Notes under the pieces: model-generated | Told to the model about the DNA's origin: nothing | The model's database searches: none | Seen by the model: only the letters and a program-made list of their open reading frames with translations | Translations under genes and position numbers: made by a program | Assembly (NCBI RefSeq): GCF_900111165.1 | Contig: NZ_FOGH01000002.1 | Location: 1 to 64,000, forward strand | Source of the DNA: Nitrosomonas sp. Nm51 | GTDB taxonomy: Bacteria; Pseudomonadota; Gammaproteobacteria; Burkholderiales; Nitrosomonadaceae | Length of the DNA stretch: 64,000 bases | Reading direction: 5' to 3' | Shown: positions 28,288 to 40,419 of the stretch, in pieces | Layout: every line of letters begins with the position of its first letter | How positions within the stretch are numbered: the stretch's first letter is position 1

Positions 28288-29151
28288 ATGGTGAACGATC
28301 CAGCGAATTACAGTCACAGCCAAAGTGCATCTGCGTATGATGACGGTTTCTTTGCCGCGGCTATACAGATGGCGTCTGGACCCAGTGTTGATGCGAACCT
28401 GGAGGAAGCGGCGCGCCATATCGAAGATGCGGTTTCGCAGCAGGCAAGGCTTGTTGTTCTGCCCGAATATTTTTGCGTTATGGGGATGAAGGACACGGAT
28501 AAACTGCTGGTGATGGAAGAGTTCGGCAATGGGCCGATTCAGAATTTTCTCAGCGAAACGGCAAAGCGTCTGGGCATATGGCTGGTCGGTGGATCTGTGC
28601 CGCTGGTTTCTCCTGACCCGGATAAAATCTACAATAGCTGTCTGGTATATGCAGATGACGGCAATCTGGCGGCCCGGTACGACAAAATTCATTTGTTTGG
28701 GTTGAGCATGGGACAGGAAAATTATGCAGAAGATAAAACCATCATGGCGGGGGATAAAGTTGTAACGCTGGATTCGCCTTTTGGCAGGATCGGGTTGTCA
28801 ATCTGTTATGATCTGCGGTTTCCGGAACTCTACCGCAAGATGGCGGATGTGGACATTGTCCTTGCGCCCGCAGCGTTTACCGCAGTTACCGGTAAAGCGC
28901 ACTGGGAAATACTGTTGCGCGCGCGGGCGATTGAAAACCTGGCTTACGTGATTGCGCCTGCGCAAGGCGGTTATCATGTCAACGGACGGGAAACCAATGG
29001 GGACAGTATGATTGTAGATCCCTGGGGAGTCGTTATGAAGCGCCTGCCGCGCGGATCAGGTGCAGTTGTGGCGAAGCTGGATCCGGAGTATCGGGCCCGG
29101 ATACGCAAAAGCCTGCCCGCGCTCAAACATCGCAAGCTTAGTTATATGTAG
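28288..29151 (+). CDS. Carbon-nitrogen hydrolase, Nit family
   Basis: A 287-residue nitrilase-superfamily amidase, counted from ATG 28288; an in-frame TTG upstream would add 25 residues unlike the family. The catalytic triad is visible: Glu in VLPEYFC, Lys in RYDKIHLFG and Cys in SICYDLRFPELYR. Nit1/Nit2-type enzymes hydrolyse deaminated glutathione or omega-amides of keto acids, a metabolite-repair role. This fits its common neighbours glnE and tldD but is not proven by sequence. Cytoplasmic. It is followed by tldD after about 60 bases. Confidence 0.85.
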   Translation: MVNDPANYSHSQSASAYDDGFFAAAIQMASGPSVDANLEEAARHIEDAVSQQARLVVLPEYFCVMGMKDTDKLLVMEEFGNGPIQNFLSETAKRLGIWLVGGSVPLVSPDPDKIYNSCLVYADDGNLAARYDKIHLFGLSMGQENYAEDKTIMAGDKVVTLDSPFGRIGLSICYDLRFPELYRKMADVDIVLAPAAFTAVTGKAHWEILLRARAIENLAYVIAPAQGGYHVNGRETNGDSMIVDPWGVVMKRLPRGSGAVVAKLDPEYRARIRKSLPALKHRKLSYM

Positions 29152-29210
29152 ACATGTCTGCGCATATAACAGGTACATGTTGAATTCAAACAAAACCAAA
29201 TAGTGAGATC

Positions 29211-30683
29211 ATGACTGGAACATCTGATTTTTTTGCCATAGCGGATAACTGCCTGTTATCACCCTATAATATCGATACCAATAGGCTGCAGCAGGTTTTC
29301 GGTCAGATATTGAAACATGAGATAGATTATGCAGATCTCTACTTTCAATACAGCCGTTCGGAAAGCTGGGTGCTGGAGGAAGGTATCGTCAAGTCCGGCA
29401 GTTTTAATATCGAGCAGGGTGTCGGCGTGCGGGCAATCAGCGGCGACAAAACAGCTTTTGCGTACTCGGATGATATCAGTATGGCAGCGTTGGAGTCGGC
29501 TGCCAGGGCGACGCGGGCCATTGCCAGCCAGGGTGGCGAGCAATCGGTAAAGGTGAGCCGAAGCAGCGGCGTCCAAGACCGGTCCTTGCTCTATTTGCCA
29601 GAAGATCCTTTGGCCAGTCTGAACGATTCAGACAAGGTTTCGGTACTTGAGAGGCTGGAAAGATATGCGCGCGCGCAGGATGCACGTGTGGTTCAGGTGA
29701 TGGCGGCGCTGGCAGGTGAATACGAAGTCATTTTGGTGACCAGAAGTGATGGCATGCTTGCAGCCGATGTCAGGCCGCTTGTGCGTTTGTCGCTACAAGT
29801 GATTGCCGAGGAGAATGGACGCAGGGAACAGGGCGCGGCCGGTGGCGGCGGTCGCTTCGAGTATGATTATTTTTCAGATGCAATGTTGCGTGAATATGCG
29901 GCAAAAGCGGTGCATCAGGCAGTAATGAATCTCGAAGCGCGCGCGGCGCCGGCGGGTACCATGACAGTTGTGCTGGGTAGCGGCTGGCCAGGGATATTGC
30001 TGCATGAGGCGATCGGACACGGCCTGGAGGGCGATTTCAATCGCAAGGGGAGTTCGGCATTTTCCGGAAGGATTGGCCAGCGCGTTGCCGCGCCGGGCGT
30101 TACAGTGGTGGACGATGGAACGATTCCGCGCAGAAGAGGTTCGTTGAACATTGATGACGAAGGTAATCCTACGCAATGCACGACCCTCATCGAGGACGGT
30201 ATACTCCGGGGCTATTTACAGGACAGTCTGAATGCACGTCTGATGAATCTGCCGGTTACGGGAAACGGACGCCGCGAATCGTTTGCCCATCTTCCAATGC
30301 CGCGTATGACGAATACCTATATGCATAATGGCGACCTGGAAGCGGAAGAGATTATTGCGTCCGTTAAAGACGGACTCTATGCCGTCAACTTCGGTGGCGG
30401 ACAGGTCGATATTACCAGCGGCAAATTTGTTTTTTCCGCCGCAGAAGCTTACCGGATAGAAAATGGTAAGATTACTTACCCTGTGAAAGGCGCAACGCTG
30501 ATAGGCAACGGGCCCGATGTGTTGACCCGCGTGTCCATGATCGGCAATGATCTGGCGCTGGATCCCGGTGTCGGCACGTGCGGAAAAGACGGGCAGAGTG
30601 TCCCTGTCGGCGTGGGACAGCCGACATTGCGGGTTGATGGGCTTACGGTGGGCGGTACAGGAGGCGGTACAGGAAATGGGTGA
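29211..30683 (+). CDS. tldD: Metalloprotease TldD
   Basis: The 490-residue TldD subunit of the TldD/TldE (PmbA) zinc protease, which degrades unstructured peptides and matures some peptides. The zinc site is H265-EAIGH270-GLEGD, the HExxxH pattern of the family. The N-terminal [19 protein letters not shown] and C-terminal [18 protein letters not shown] segments are typical. Its partner TldE is not in the window. A Gly/Thr-rich tail ([11 protein letters not shown]) ends the chain. Confidence 0.93.
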   Translation: MTGTSDFFAIADNCLLSPYNIDTNRLQQVFGQILKHEIDYADLYFQYSRSESWVLEEGIVKSGSFNIEQGVGVRAISGDKTAFAYSDDISMAALESAARATRAIASQGGEQSVKVSRSSGVQDRSLLYLPEDPLASLNDSDKVSVLERLERYARAQDARVVQVMAALAGEYEVILVTRSDGMLAADVRPLVRLSLQVIAEENGRREQGAAGGGGRFEYDYFSDAMLREYAAKAVHQAVMNLEARAAPAGTMTVVLGSGWPGILLHEAIGHGLEGDFNRKGSSAFSGRIGQRVAAPGVTVVDDGTIPRRRGSLNIDDEGNPTQCTTLIEDGILRGYLQDSLNARLMNLPVTGNGRRESFAHLPMPRMTNTYMHNGDLEAEEIIASVKDGLYAVNFGGGQVDITSGKFVFSAAEAYRIENGKITYPVKGATLIGNGPDVLTRVSMIGNDLALDPGVGTCGKDGQSVPVGVGQPTLRVDGLTVGGTGGGTGNG

Positions 30684-30747
30684 CTGCCAATAAAACAATT
30701 AAAAATTTTTGATAGTTAACTGAATTTGATTTTGGGATGCAAACAGC

Positions 30748-32451
30748 ATGAGTGAGGAATTAACCGGAGCGGAAATTACGATTCGCTGCCTGCAAGCGGA
30801 GGGTGTTGACTGTATTTTCGGCTATCCGGGCGGGGCGGTACTGTTTATTTATGATGAATTATTCAAGCAGAATAAAGTAAGGCACATTCTCGTCAGGCAT
30901 GAGCAGGCTGCAGTGCATGCGGCCGATGGTTATGCGCGTTCCAGCAATAAAGTGGGCGTGGCGCTGGTGACATCGGGGCCGGGCGTAACCAATGCTGTTA
31001 CCGGCATCGCAACAGCCTATATGGATTCGATACCCATGGTTGTGATCAGCGGACAGGTGCCAACCAATGCAATCGGACTGGATGCATTTCAGGAAGTGGA
31101 TACCGTGGGCATTACACGTCCTTGTGTGAAGCATAATTTTCTGGTCAGCGATATCAGCGAATTGGCGATAACCATGAAAAAAGCCTTTTATATTGCGGCA
31201 ACTGGCCGGCCGGGGCCGGTGCTGGTTGATATACCCAAGGATGTGACGCAGCAAAAAATGGTCTTTACATATCCGGAAAAAATCGCGATGCGCTCATATA
31301 ACCCAGTCATCCGGGGTAATCCCAAACAAATCAAGAAAGCGGTCGAGCTGATATTGGGTTCACAAAGACCGGTCATTTATACCGGTGGCGGCATTATTCT
31401 CAGTGATGCGGCGAAACAGTTGACCGAGCTGACTAAAATGCTGAACTTTCCCTGCACCAATACACTGATGGGATTGGGTGGTTATCCGGCGACAGACAGG
31501 CAATTCATCGGCATGCTGGGCATGCACGGCACTTATGAAGCCAATATGGCGATGCAGTATTGTGATGTGTTAATCGCTATCGGAGCGCGTTTCGATGACC
31601 GTGTCATCGGCAATCCCAAACATTTTTTTAATGAAAGCCGTAAAATTATTCATATTGATATCGATCCGTCATCGATCTCAAAACGTGTGAAGGTCGATAT
31701 TCCCATTGTGGGCAATGTGCCGGATGTGCTGAAGGAATTGATTAAACTGCTGAAAAGCACCAAGGAAGACCCGGACCAGACGGCATTAAACGAATGGTGG
31801 AAGCAGATTGAGTTATGGCGCGAACGCGACTGTCTCAAATTTGACAGGCAGAGCGACATTATCAAGCCGCAAATGGTGGTAGAAAAACTGTACGAAGTGA
31901 CCAAGGGTGATGCTTTTGTAACGTCCGATGTTGGGCAGCATCAGATGTGGGCTGCGCAGTTCTACAAATTTGACAAGCCGCGGCGCTGGATTAATTCGGG
32001 GGGGCTGGGTACCATGGGTTTTGGAATGCCTGCCGCAATGGGTGTGCAGTTTGCCAATCCCAAAGGCAAGGTTGCGTGTATAACGGGTGAGGCCAGTATT
32101 CAAATGTGCATACAGGAATTATCGACGTGCAGACAATACAGACTGCCTTTAAAAATCGTTAATTTAAATAATCGTTATATGGGTATGGTCAGGCAGTGGC
32201 AGGAATTTTTTCACGGTAACCGTTATGCCGAGTCCTATATGGATGCATTACCCGACTTTATCAAACTTGCAGAAAGCTACGGTCACGTTGGCATGAGAAT
32301 AGAACGGCCCGAAGATGTGGAGGGCGCGTTGCGGGAAGCATTCAAGCTGAAAGATCAGTTAGTGTTTTTAGACTTTATTACTGACCAGACTGAAAATGTT
32401 TTTCCAATGGTGCCGGGTGGCAAAGGTCTTTCAGAAATGATTCTGGTATAA
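30748..32451 (+). CDS. ilvB: Acetolactate synthase large subunit
   Basis: The 567-residue thiamine-diphosphate enzyme that condenses pyruvate with pyruvate or 2-oxobutyrate, the first common step of valine, isoleucine and leucine synthesis. The catalytic Glu lies in LVRHEQAAVHAADGYAR near residue 50. FAD/central-domain motifs and the cofactor motif region TGEASIQMCIQELSTC...NLNN are present; here the usual GD of the GDG motif is GE, still acidic. QWQEFFHGNRYAES completes the active site. ilvH follows after five bases, and ilvC, psd and pssA continue the operon. No leader peptide is visible in the 64-base upstream gap. Confidence 0.95.
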   Translation: MSEELTGAEITIRCLQAEGVDCIFGYPGGAVLFIYDELFKQNKVRHILVRHEQAAVHAADGYARSSNKVGVALVTSGPGVTNAVTGIATAYMDSIPMVVISGQVPTNAIGLDAFQEVDTVGITRPCVKHNFLVSDISELAITMKKAFYIAATGRPGPVLVDIPKDVTQQKMVFTYPEKIAMRSYNPVIRGNPKQIKKAVELILGSQRPVIYTGGGIILSDAAKQLTELTKMLNFPCTNTLMGLGGYPATDRQFIGMLGMHGTYEANMAMQYCDVLIAIGARFDDRVIGNPKHFFNESRKIIHIDIDPSSISKRVKVDIPIVGNVPDVLKELIKLLKSTKEDPDQTALNEWWKQIELWRERDCLKFDRQSDIIKPQMVVEKLYEVTKGDAFVTSDVGQHQMWAAQFYKFDKPRRWINSGGLGTMGFGMPAAMGVQFANPKGKVACITGEASIQMCIQELSTCRQYRLPLKIVNLNNRYMGMVRQWQEFFHGNRYAESYMDALPDFIKLAESYGHVGMRIERPEDVEGALREAFKLKDQLVFLDFITDQTENVFPMVPGGKGLSEMILV

Positions 32452-32456
32452 AAGAA

Positions 32457-32948
32457 ATGCGACATATTATTTCACTGTTAATGGAAAATGAAGCGGGTGC
32501 TTTATCCCGCGTGGCGGGCCTGTTTTCCGCCCGTGGATACAATATTGAATCGCTTTCGGTGGCGCCTACCGAAGACCCGACATTATCACGAATGACACTG
32601 GTGACGTCGGGTTCGGACGAAGTAATCGAACAGGTAACGAAGCAGTTAAACAAATTGATCGAAGTTGTAAAGGTGATTGATTTAATTGATGGCAATCATA
32701 TCGAGCGGGAACTGATGCTGGTGAAAATAAGGGCGACCGGCGCCGATCGCGATGAAATTAAACGGCTGGCCGATATTTTTCGCGGTTGTATCATCGATGT
32801 AACGGATAAGTCGTATACGATTGAGCTAACGGGGACGAGTTCCAAACTGGATGCATTTCTGGGAGCTATCGACAATAGCGCTGTTTTGGAAACGGTCAGA
32901 ACGGGCGCATCAGGCATCGGGCGCGGAGATTGGGTTTTAAAGGTATAA
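32457..32948 (+). CDS. ilvH: Acetolactate synthase small (regulatory) subunit
   Basis: The 163-residue regulatory subunit. An N-terminal ACT domain (RHIISLLMENEAGALSRVAG, residues 2-21, then RGYNIESLSV) gives valine feedback. The C-terminal domain starts near ERELMLVKI. Length matches IlvH. It starts five bases after ilvB, so expression is tightly coupled, and ilvC follows about 100 bases later. Confidence 0.95.
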   Translation: MRHIISLLMENEAGALSRVAGLFSARGYNIESLSVAPTEDPTLSRMTLVTSGSDEVIEQVTKQLNKLIEVVKVIDLIDGNHIERELMLVKIRATGADRDEIKRLADIFRGCIIDVTDKSYTIELTGTSSKLDAFLGAIDNSAVLETVRTGASGIGRGDWVLKV

Positions 32949-33036
32949 TCCGGGTTTATCCATAACAATTGATGGTTTGGTATTCGCGATCAGAAACGGT
33001 TTGTCTTGCTTTTTCTGGTTACAATTAATTATCTAA

Positions 33037-34062
<1,026 letters not shown>

Positions 34063-34124
34063 TTCAGTGTGTTGCGATCATTAACGATTATCCATGTTTT
34101 TCTATTCTTTCTTAATTTAATAAC

Positions 34125-34772
34125 ATGCCAAACTATCCGCATCCACTGATTGCCAGAGAGGGCTGGTTTTTTATTGCGATTGCATTTTTAATTGCTCTGC
34201 TGGTAAACATCTACGCCGGTTTTATCTGGGCGGTGTTTTTTTGGCTAGCAGCCGTTTTTGTTCTGCAATTTTTTCGTGATCCGCCACGCGATGTGCCCAC
34301 GATTCCCAACGCCGTTTTATCACCGGCTGATGGCAGGATAGTGGCGGTAGAGTCCGTGCATGATCCGTATTTAAAACGAGACGCTGTTAAGGTCAGTGTG
34401 TTTATGAATGTTTTCAATGTGCATTCCAACCGCAGCCCGGTCGATGGCGATGTGCGCGATAAATGGTATTTTCCGGGTAAATTTATAAACGCCGATTTAC
34501 CCAAGGCTTCTCTGGAAAATGAGCGTAATGCATTATGGATTAAGACTGGTGACGGTTCGGATGTAACCTGCGTTCAGGTGGCGGGACTCATTGCCAAACG
34601 AATTTTATGCAATGTGGCGCCGGGAGACCATCTCGCACGCGGTCAACGGTTTGGTTTTATCCGCTTTGGTTCTCGTGTGGATGTTTATCTTCCGCCCGGT
34701 ACCAGAATAAATGTCAATATTGGAGATAAGGTATACGCGACGACGACAGTGCTGGCTGAATTGAGAAAATAA
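34125..34772 (+). CDS. psd: Phosphatidylserine decarboxylase, short (Psd-B type) proenzyme
   Basis: A 215-residue membrane-associated decarboxylase making phosphatidylethanolamine. It is of the short class, with two N-terminal hydrophobic segments (about 12-50) and the conserved ADGRIV and [14 protein letters not shown] blocks. The self-cleavage site lies in [11 protein letters not shown], where the Ser becomes the pyruvoyl group. It lies between ilvC and pssA, so consecutive phospholipid steps are encoded together; this order is typical of betaproteobacteria. Confidence 0.93.
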   Translation: MPNYPHPLIAREGWFFIAIAFLIALLVNIYAGFIWAVFFWLAAVFVLQFFRDPPRDVPTIPNAVLSPADGRIVAVESVHDPYLKRDAVKVSVFMNVFNVHSNRSPVDGDVRDKWYFPGKFINADLPKASLENERNALWIKTGDGSDVTCVQVAGLIAKRILCNVAPGDHLARGQRFGFIRFGSRVDVYLPPGTRINVNIGDKVYATTTVLAELRK

Positions 34773-34890
34773 AAAATAAGGCAATATCATATGGGTAAAG
34801 TGCTGGTTTTTTAAATCGTACGGTTTTGATTTTGATCTGCGTGATAACTGGTGGAACAATTTTATTTTATTTTTCTGGAAAATCGCACCC

Positions 34891-35646
34891 ATGTCTGAAT
34901 CTCAGCCGGAGTCTGCCTTGACGCAATCACGTTTACGCCGCCGTGGGATTTATCTGCTACCAAATCTGTTTACAACAGCAGCGTTATTTGCAGGCTTTTA
35001 TGCAATTATTCAGGCAATTAACGGAAATTTCGAGCATTCTGCAATTGCCGTTTTTATCGCGATAATACTTGATGGTTTGGATGGCCGGGTCGCAAGAATG
35101 ACACATACGCAAACTGAGTTTGGCGCCGAATACGACAGTATATCCGACATGGTTTCGTTCGGTGTTGCGCCGGCGCTGATTATGTACGAATGGGCGTTAA
35201 AGGAGACGGGGCAGCTGGGCTGGATTGCGGCATTCATTTACTGTGCCTGTGCGGCATTGAGACTGGCTCGCTTTAATGCCAATATTCACGTTATCGACAA
35301 ACGTTTTTTTCAGGGACTGCCAAGTCCGGCAGCTGCTGCATTGATGGCTGGTTTGGTATGGGTAATGCTGGATTTTCAAATTGCAGGAACGGATATCAAG
35401 TGGCTTGTATTGATCGTAACACTTTTTGCCGGCTTGACCATGGTCAGTAACATACCATTTCACAGTGGCAAGGATATCAACCTGAAGAAAAGAGTGCCTT
35501 TTGTCACGATTTTATTGTTGATGCTGTTCTTTTTTGTGTTAATTCCGAGTCATCCGCCCTTGGTGTTATTCTGCCTGTTCGCAGGTTATGCGCTGTCAGG
35601 TTATTTAATAAAAGTGTGGCGGTTTGGCAAGAACAGAAAATCCTAG
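34891..35646 (+). CDS. pssA: CDP-diacylglycerol-serine O-phosphatidyltransferase
   Basis: A 251-residue integral membrane CDP-alcohol phosphatidyltransferase producing phosphatidylserine, the substrate of Psd. The family signature DGLDGRVAR...GAEYDSISD (DG-x2-AR-x8-G-x3-D-x3-D) is at about residues 63-90. Six or so membrane helices are seen. The ribosome site is weak. Its TAG stop falls at the left end of MITE copy B, which separates it from leuA. Confidence 0.93.
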   Translation: MSESQPESALTQSRLRRRGIYLLPNLFTTAALFAGFYAIIQAINGNFEHSAIAVFIAIILDGLDGRVARMTHTQTEFGAEYDSISDMVSFGVAPALIMYEWALKETGQLGWIAAFIYCACAALRLARFNANIHVIDKRFFQGLPSPAAAALMAGLVWVMLDFQIAGTDIKWLVLIVTLFAGLTMVSNIPFHSGKDINLKKRVPFVTILLLMLFFFVLIPSHPPLVLFCLFAGYALSGYLIKVWRFGKNRKS

Positions 35647-35845
35647 TACGCTATCAGTATGATATTGCCAGGTGCGGCGTTACCGTGGCGTTATGCACAG
35701 CACGCAGCAGGGAAGGGCTGCTCCCTTTTCAAATACTGTAACGCAGTTGCAGAACACCACGGTAGCGCCCTGTGGGTGAGCTTGTCAGCGTCCATGGCCT
35801 GCGTTGCGTCTTTTGACAATAGAACGACTATTGCCTGCAAGACAC
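35643..35845 (+). mobile_element. MITE-like element, copy B (right end missing)
   Basis: The left terminal repeat (CTAGTACGCTATCAGTATGA and on), the inner inverted pair (TACCGTGG...CCACGGTA) and the conserved GTGAGCTTGTCAGCGTCCAT block match copies A and C. Homology stops near 35845 after CCTGCAAGACAC, so the right terminal repeat was lost or replaced. Same orientation as the others. The first bases form the pssA stop codon. Confidence 0.75.
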
Positions 35846-36081
35846 CCCTAACTATTGCACAAAATAAAAAAACTATTTATATTATGGCATTATGTTGACC
35901 ATATCATATGCTTTTCCTTATTATTTTCTTGCTGCGTTGCCATGTTCAATGGAAACGGGGCGACTGCTGCGCCTTGCGCGCTGAATATCTAGAATCTCAT
36001 CCCTTTTTAGTTTCCAAGTTATAAAACCCGACACAGGTTTTATATTCCGATACGATGTTTCTTCCAGAAGTGGAGTGATAG
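35846..36081. other. leuA upstream region
   Basis: AT-rich spacer following the truncated MITE. A frame from ATG 35908 encodes a Leu-rich start (MLFLIIFLLRC), but there is no ribosome site and no terminator/antiterminator pair, so attenuation is not supported. The leuA ribosome site TGGAG lies at 36069-36073. Confidence 0.4.
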
Positions 36082-37614
36082 ATGCAAGAACAATTAATTA
36101 TTTTTGATACGACCCTGCGTGATGGTGAGCAGAGTCCTGGCGCTTCAATGACCAAAGAGGAAAAGGTGCGCATCGCCTGGCAGTTGGAGCGCATGGGGGT
36201 AGATGTGATTGAGGCGGGCTTTCCCGCAGCGTCTAACGGTGATTTTGAGGCTGTAAAGGCTGTTGCCGAATCGGTCAGGGAGAGTACTGTTTGCGGTCTG
36301 GCGCGTGCTGTAGAAGCGGATATCAGACGAACGGGTGATGCGCTTGACAATACCGGTCCTTCGCGTATCCATACCTTTATAGCAACGTCGCCCATTCATA
36401 TGAAAAATAAATTGCGCATGTCGCCGGATCAGGTGATTGAGCAAGCGGTTAAAGCAATCAAATGGGCTAGTGAATATACCGACAATATTGAATTTTCTCC
36501 GGAAGACGCGGGACGCTCCGAGATTGATTTTTTATGTAGGATAATTGAAAAAGTCATTGGGGCAGGCGCTAAAACGGTTAATATTCCGGACACTGTCGGC
36601 TATACCATGCCGGAGCAATTCGGTAAATTGATCCGCACCCTGCGAGAACGGATACCTAATTCTGACCAAGCTGTATTTTCTGTACATTGTCATAATGATC
36701 TTGGACTCGCTGTGGCAAATTCTTTGTCAGCTGTCATGAATGGAGCGCGCCAGGTTGAATGTACCATCAATGGACTTGGTGAGCGGGCAGGTAACGCATC
36801 ATTGGAAGAAATTGTGATGGCTGTGCGAACGCGGCAGGATTACTTTCCTTGCGATACAAAAATTGATGCCAAGCATATTGTGCCTGCCAGCAAGCTGGTT
36901 TCAGGTATTACGGGCTTTCCAGTTCAGCCTAATAAGGCGATTGTTGGTGCCAACGCATTTGCGCATGAATCCGGTATCCATCAGGATGGTGTATTGAAAC
37001 ACCGCGAAACCTATGAAATTATGCGGGCGGAAGATGTGGGCTGGGGCGCCAATAAATTGCTGCTGGGTAAACATTCTGGCCGCAACGCATTCCGCAGCCG
37101 TTTAAAAGAACTTGGTATCGAACTCGAATCCGAGGAAGTACTGAATAATACCTTTATGCGGTTCAAGGAATTGGCGGATAAAAAGCATGAGATATTCGAT
37201 GAAGATCTGCAAGCATTGGTGTCGGACGAAGTACTTGTATTGCAGGAGCGTTATCGTTTACTGTCTTTAAAGATACGGTGTGAAACGGGTGAAGTTCCCT
37301 ATGCATGTATTGTGATCTCCGATCATGGCAATGAAATGCAGGCTGAATCGGAAGGCAGCGGTCCGGTCGATGCAACGTTTTGTGCTGTAGAAAAGCTGTT
37401 GAAAAGCGGAGCACAGCTTCAACTGTTTTCAGTTAACAATATTACCAGTGGAACCGATGCGCAGGGGGAAGTGACTGTGCGTCTGCAAAAATCCGGCCGT
37501 ATCGTCAATGGGCATGGTGCGGATACCGATATTGTTGTGGCGTCTGCAAAGGCTTATTTGAGCGCCCTGAATAAATTGCACGGTCAACTGGAGCGCGCGC
37601 ATCCGCAGGTCTGA
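36082..37614 (+). CDS. leuA: 2-isopropylmalate synthase
   Basis: The 510-residue first enzyme of leucine synthesis, condensing acetyl-CoA with 2-oxoisovalerate. The N-terminal TIM barrel carries [16 protein letters not shown] (metal-binding Asp and Arg/Asp) and [14 protein letters not shown] (metal-binding His pair). [11 protein letters not shown] and [13 protein letters not shown] follow, and a C-terminal LeuA dimer domain (about 390-500) gives leucine feedback. TGGAG precedes the ATG. It probably once read through from pssA; a MITE now lies between. Confidence 0.95.
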   Translation: MQEQLIIFDTTLRDGEQSPGASMTKEEKVRIAWQLERMGVDVIEAGFPAASNGDFEAVKAVAESVRESTVCGLARAVEADIRRTGDALDNTGPSRIHTFIATSPIHMKNKLRMSPDQVIEQAVKAIKWASEYTDNIEFSPEDAGRSEIDFLCRIIEKVIGAGAKTVNIPDTVGYTMPEQFGKLIRTLRERIPNSDQAVFSVHCHNDLGLAVANSLSAVMNGARQVECTINGLGERAGNASLEEIVMAVRTRQDYFPCDTKIDAKHIVPASKLVSGITGFPVQPNKAIVGANAFAHESGIHQDGVLKHRETYEIMRAEDVGWGANKLLLGKHSGRNAFRSRLKELGIELESEEVLNNTFMRFKELADKKHEIFDEDLQALVSDEVLVLQERYRLLSLKIRCETGEVPYACIVISDHGNEMQAESEGSGPVDATFCAVEKLLKSGAQLQLFSVNNITSGTDAQGEVTVRLQKSGRIVNGHGADTDIVVASAKAYLSALNKLHGQLERAHPQV

Positions 37615-37621
37615 TAAGCAC

Positions 37622-38101
37622 ATGAATTTTAATGGATTGTTTCGATTAATATCAAAGCAAAAATTACGCTTTTCCACCGGTATCCTGTTACTGGTAATTA
37701 CGGTGGGGGCGCAGGCATTCCGGTTCCAGGATACAGATGGAAAAATACATACGCTGGCGGACTACAAGGGGCGATGGGTTATCGTCAATTTTTGGGCAAC
37801 TTGGTGTCCTCCCTGTCTGGAGGAAATTCCCGACTTAATCGCATTGTATGAGAGCCGTGACGATGTCATGGTGATAGGTGTTGCCATGGAATTTACGGAT
37901 CCGGATGTGGTGACGGCGTTCGCGCAATCCATGTCGATTACCTATCCAACAGTGCTCGGCAACAGGCGAATAGCTTCGCAGCTTGATGAGATTTCGCTGT
38001 TGCCGAGCACGTATTTTTTTGATCCGGAAGGTAAACCGGCTGCGCGGCAACAGGGCATTGTAACGCGCGAGAGTATTGAGGCGTTTATCAGCACAAGATA
38101 A
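37622..38101 (+). CDS. TlpA-type thioredoxin-like protein, exported
   Basis: A 159-residue protein with an N-terminal signal or anchor (about residues 17-32, ending AQAF), then a TlpA/ResA-like thioredoxin fold. The redox motif WATWCPPC is at about residues 58-65 and the cis-Pro segment LLPSTYFFDPEG later. It likely reduces or isomerises disulfides in the periplasm, for example in c-type cytochrome maturation (inference). It starts seven bases after leuA. Confidence 0.85.
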   Translation: MNFNGLFRLISKQKLRFSTGILLLVITVGAQAFRFQDTDGKIHTLADYKGRWVIVNFWATWCPPCLEEIPDLIALYESRDDVMVIGVAMEFTDPDVVTAFAQSMSITYPTVLGNRRIASQLDEISLLPSTYFFDPEGKPAARQQGIVTRESIEAFISTR

Positions 38102-38125
38102 TGTGCTTGCCGAAAATGGCGGGCG

Positions 38126-38722
38126 TTACACGGCGGGTTGAGAATAATGCCAGGTGCCGTGTAGTATATCAAATACAAGCTGCGGGTAGGTGGCTTGTCC
38201 TAGGCTGCCATTGTAGCGTCCAAGGGCGCGGAAATAGTCACCGTTTTCTTTGTTGAGATAATGCCTGAGAATCATGCAGCCGTATCTTAAGTTGACGCGC
38301 AGATGAAACAAATTATGCTTTTCGTCTCCGATGGTTTCAATCCAGAATGGCATGATCTGCATATATCCCCGTGCACCGGCATGGGATATGGCGTATTTTC
38401 TAAAACCGCTTTCAACTTGAATGACACTGAGAACGAGCTGAGGATCAAGCCCTGCACGCGCTGCTTCATAGTAAACTGTTCGTAAAAACGATTCACGTTC
38501 GCTTTGATCCGGCTTAAAACGTTTGAGACGTTCACTCATAACTGACAACCACGCATTATCAGTTACCAGCCTGGCATATTCCTGATGGGTCACCGCAATG
38601 TCATTGATATCCGCTTGTGTAAATATTTGCGTGCTGATGATCAGGTGTTCATAACGCTGAACGTTTGAATATGCCGTAATTGGAAGCAGTAAAAATAAGA
38701 GAACAGCTGTCAATTGATACAT
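38126..38722 (-). CDS. Lytic transglycosylase SLT-domain protein
   Basis: A 198-residue exported murein hydrolase. The signal peptide is at about 1-19. The SLT domain (about 75-190) has the catalytic Glu in [14 protein letters not shown] and the following [12 protein letters not shown] and [10 protein letters not shown] motifs. It cleaves peptidoglycan glycan strands with formation of 1,6-anhydro ends. It overlaps the 3' end of proS by 13 bases, a frequent arrangement in betaproteobacteria. Confidence 0.88.
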   Translation of the reverse strand: MYQLTAVLLFLLLPITAYSNVQRYEHLIISTQIFTQADINDIAVTHQEYARLVTDNAWLSVMSERLKRFKPDQSERESFLRTVYYEAARAGLDPQLVLSVIQVESGFRKYAISHAGARGYMQIMPFWIETIGDEKHNLFHLRVNLRYGCMILRHYLNKENGDYFRALGRYNGSLGQATYPQLVFDILHGTWHYSQPAV

Positions 38723-40419
38723 AGTTTTGCCTCGATAAACGTGTTGATTTCATCCAGGGCCACCGTTTGCGCATCTCGATCAGTGCGTCCTTTGTATTCA
38801 ACGCATGACTGTTTTAATCCGCGATCGCTGACGACGATGCGATGAGGTATGCCGATTAGCTCCATGTCGGCGAACATGACGCCCGGCCGCTCATTGCGGT
38901 CATCCAGCAACACATCTATTTTTGCGTCTGAAAAAAAAGTGTAGAGTCTTTCGGTTTCGGACCGTACCTGCTCATTTTTATGCATGCCGATTGGAATGAT
39001 AACCAGTTGAAACGGTGCCATGGATACTGGAAAAATAATACCGTGATCATCGTAATTTTGCTCTATTGCCGCGGCGACGATGCGGGAAATACCAATGCCA
39101 TAACAACCCATTTCAAGATTTTGGGTCTGTCCGTGCTCATTTAGATAGTGTGCTTTCATCATCGCCGAATACTTTGTGCGCAGTTTGAAAATATGTCCAA
39201 CCTCGATTCCCCGGCATATTTCCAGAATACCTTTGCCGTCAGGTGATAGCTCGCCCGCAGTTACATTGCGGATGTCGAATACAAACTCCGGTTTTTCAAG
39301 ATCCCGGCCAAAATTGGCGTGCGTGAAATGATAACCTTCCTCATTGGCGCCGCAGACGAAATTATTCATCTGCATGACCGCCGCATCTGCGATAACTACA
39401 GTTTTTAATCCCACAGGACCGATGTAGCCCGGCATTGTGCCGGTTTCATCCAGGATAGTCTGTTCACTGGCCATTGAAAAATCGGCTAAAAAAGGGATTT
39501 TACGGACTTTGAGTTCATTGAGCTGATGATCGCCGCGCAGCAACAATAAGTACAGCGTGTTATTGGCTGTGACGGCGAGCGTTTTAACCGTTTTTTGTAA
39601 CGGGATGCCGAGAAAACCAGCCACTTCGGCGCAAGTCTTTTGATTCGGTGTGGATACTTTCTGTAGCTCGCCGGCGGGACCTTCAGGTGGAGCGGCCGGT
39701 AATCGGGATGTGGCGAGTTCTATATTGGCCGCATAGTCCGATTCCGGGCAGAATACAATGGCATCTTCACCCGATTCGGCCAACACGTGAAATTCGTGTG
39801 AGCCGCTGCCTCCAATAGCACCCGGATCGGCGGATACTGAGCGAAAATCCAACCCCAGACGGGTAAATATCCGGTTGTAGGTTTCATGCATTAATTGATA
39901 GGTTTCATCCAGACTGTCGGCATCAGCATGAAAAGAATAAGCGTCTTTCATCAAGAATTCGCGCGCGCGCATGACGCCAAAACGCGGCCGGATTTCATCG
40001 CGGAATTTTGTTTGTATTTGGTAAAAGTTGAGCGGCAGTTGGCGGTAGCTGCTGATTTCACGGCGGGCAATATCGGTTATAATTTCTTCATGGGTTGGGC
40101 CAAAACAGAAATCATGGTCATGGCGGTCCTTGATCTTCAGCATTTGCGGACCGAAAACATCCCATCTTCCCGTCTCTTGCCACAATTCGGCTGGCTGTAT
40201 TGCCGGCATGAGCAGTTCAATAGCGCCACTCCGGTTCATTTCCTCGCGGACAATCGATTCAATTTTTCGTAAAACTCTTAAACCGATAGGCAACCAAGTA
40301 TATAAACCACTGCCCAGCCGTTTAATCAATCCTGCGCGCAGCATCAGCTTGTGACTGATGAGTTCAGCTTCCGCAGGTGCCTCTTTAAGCGTAGAAATAA
40401 AAAATTGCGAGACGCGCAT
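38710..40419 (-). CDS. proS: Prolyl-tRNA synthetase
   Basis: A 569-residue class II synthetase of the bacterial type. The start at 40419 ([15 protein letters not shown]) matches the family N-terminus; an in-frame ATG four codons upstream is the alternative. Motif 2/3 regions are recognisable ([42 protein letters not shown]). The YbaK-like editing insertion for mischarged Ala-tRNA occupies about 225-400. The anticodon-binding domain is C-terminal. It is followed by, and overlaps, the SLT gene. Confidence 0.96.
   Translation of the reverse strand: MRVSQFFISTLKEAPAEAELISHKLMLRAGLIKRLGSGLYTWLPIGLRVLRKIESIVREEMNRSGAIELLMPAIQPAELWQETGRWDVFGPQMLKIKDRHDHDFCFGPTHEEIITDIARREISSYRQLPLNFYQIQTKFRDEIRPRFGVMRAREFLMKDAYSFHADADSLDETYQLMHETYNRIFTRLGLDFRSVSADPGAIGGSGSHEFHVLAESGEDAIVFCPESDYAANIELATSRLPAAPPEGPAGELQKVSTPNQKTCAEVAGFLGIPLQKTVKTLAVTANNTLYLLLLRGDHQLNELKVRKIPFLADFSMASEQTILDETGTMPGYIGPVGLKTVVIADAAVMQMNNFVCGANEEGYHFTHANFGRDLEKPEFVFDIRNVTAGELSPDGKGILEICRGIEVGHIFKLRTKYSAMMKAHYLNEHGQTQNLEMGCYGIGISRIVAAAIEQNYDDHGIIFPVSMAPFQLVIIPIGMHKNEQVRSETERLYTFFSDAKIDVLLDDRNERPGVMFADMELIGIPHRIVVSDRGLKQSCVEYKGRTDRDAQTVALDEINTFIEAKLCIN

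Noticed and set aside
32051..32160. GEA instead of GDG in the thiamine-diphosphate motif of IlvB as a sign of inactivity
   Set aside because: The Asp is replaced by Glu, still a metal ligand. I recall GE variants as normal in betaproteobacterial IlvB, and the rest of the active site is intact.
35908..36021. Leu-rich short frame (MLFLIIFLLRC) upstream of leuA as an attenuation leader
   Set aside because: No ribosome binding site, no run of Leu codons at a control position and no terminator/antiterminator hairpins.
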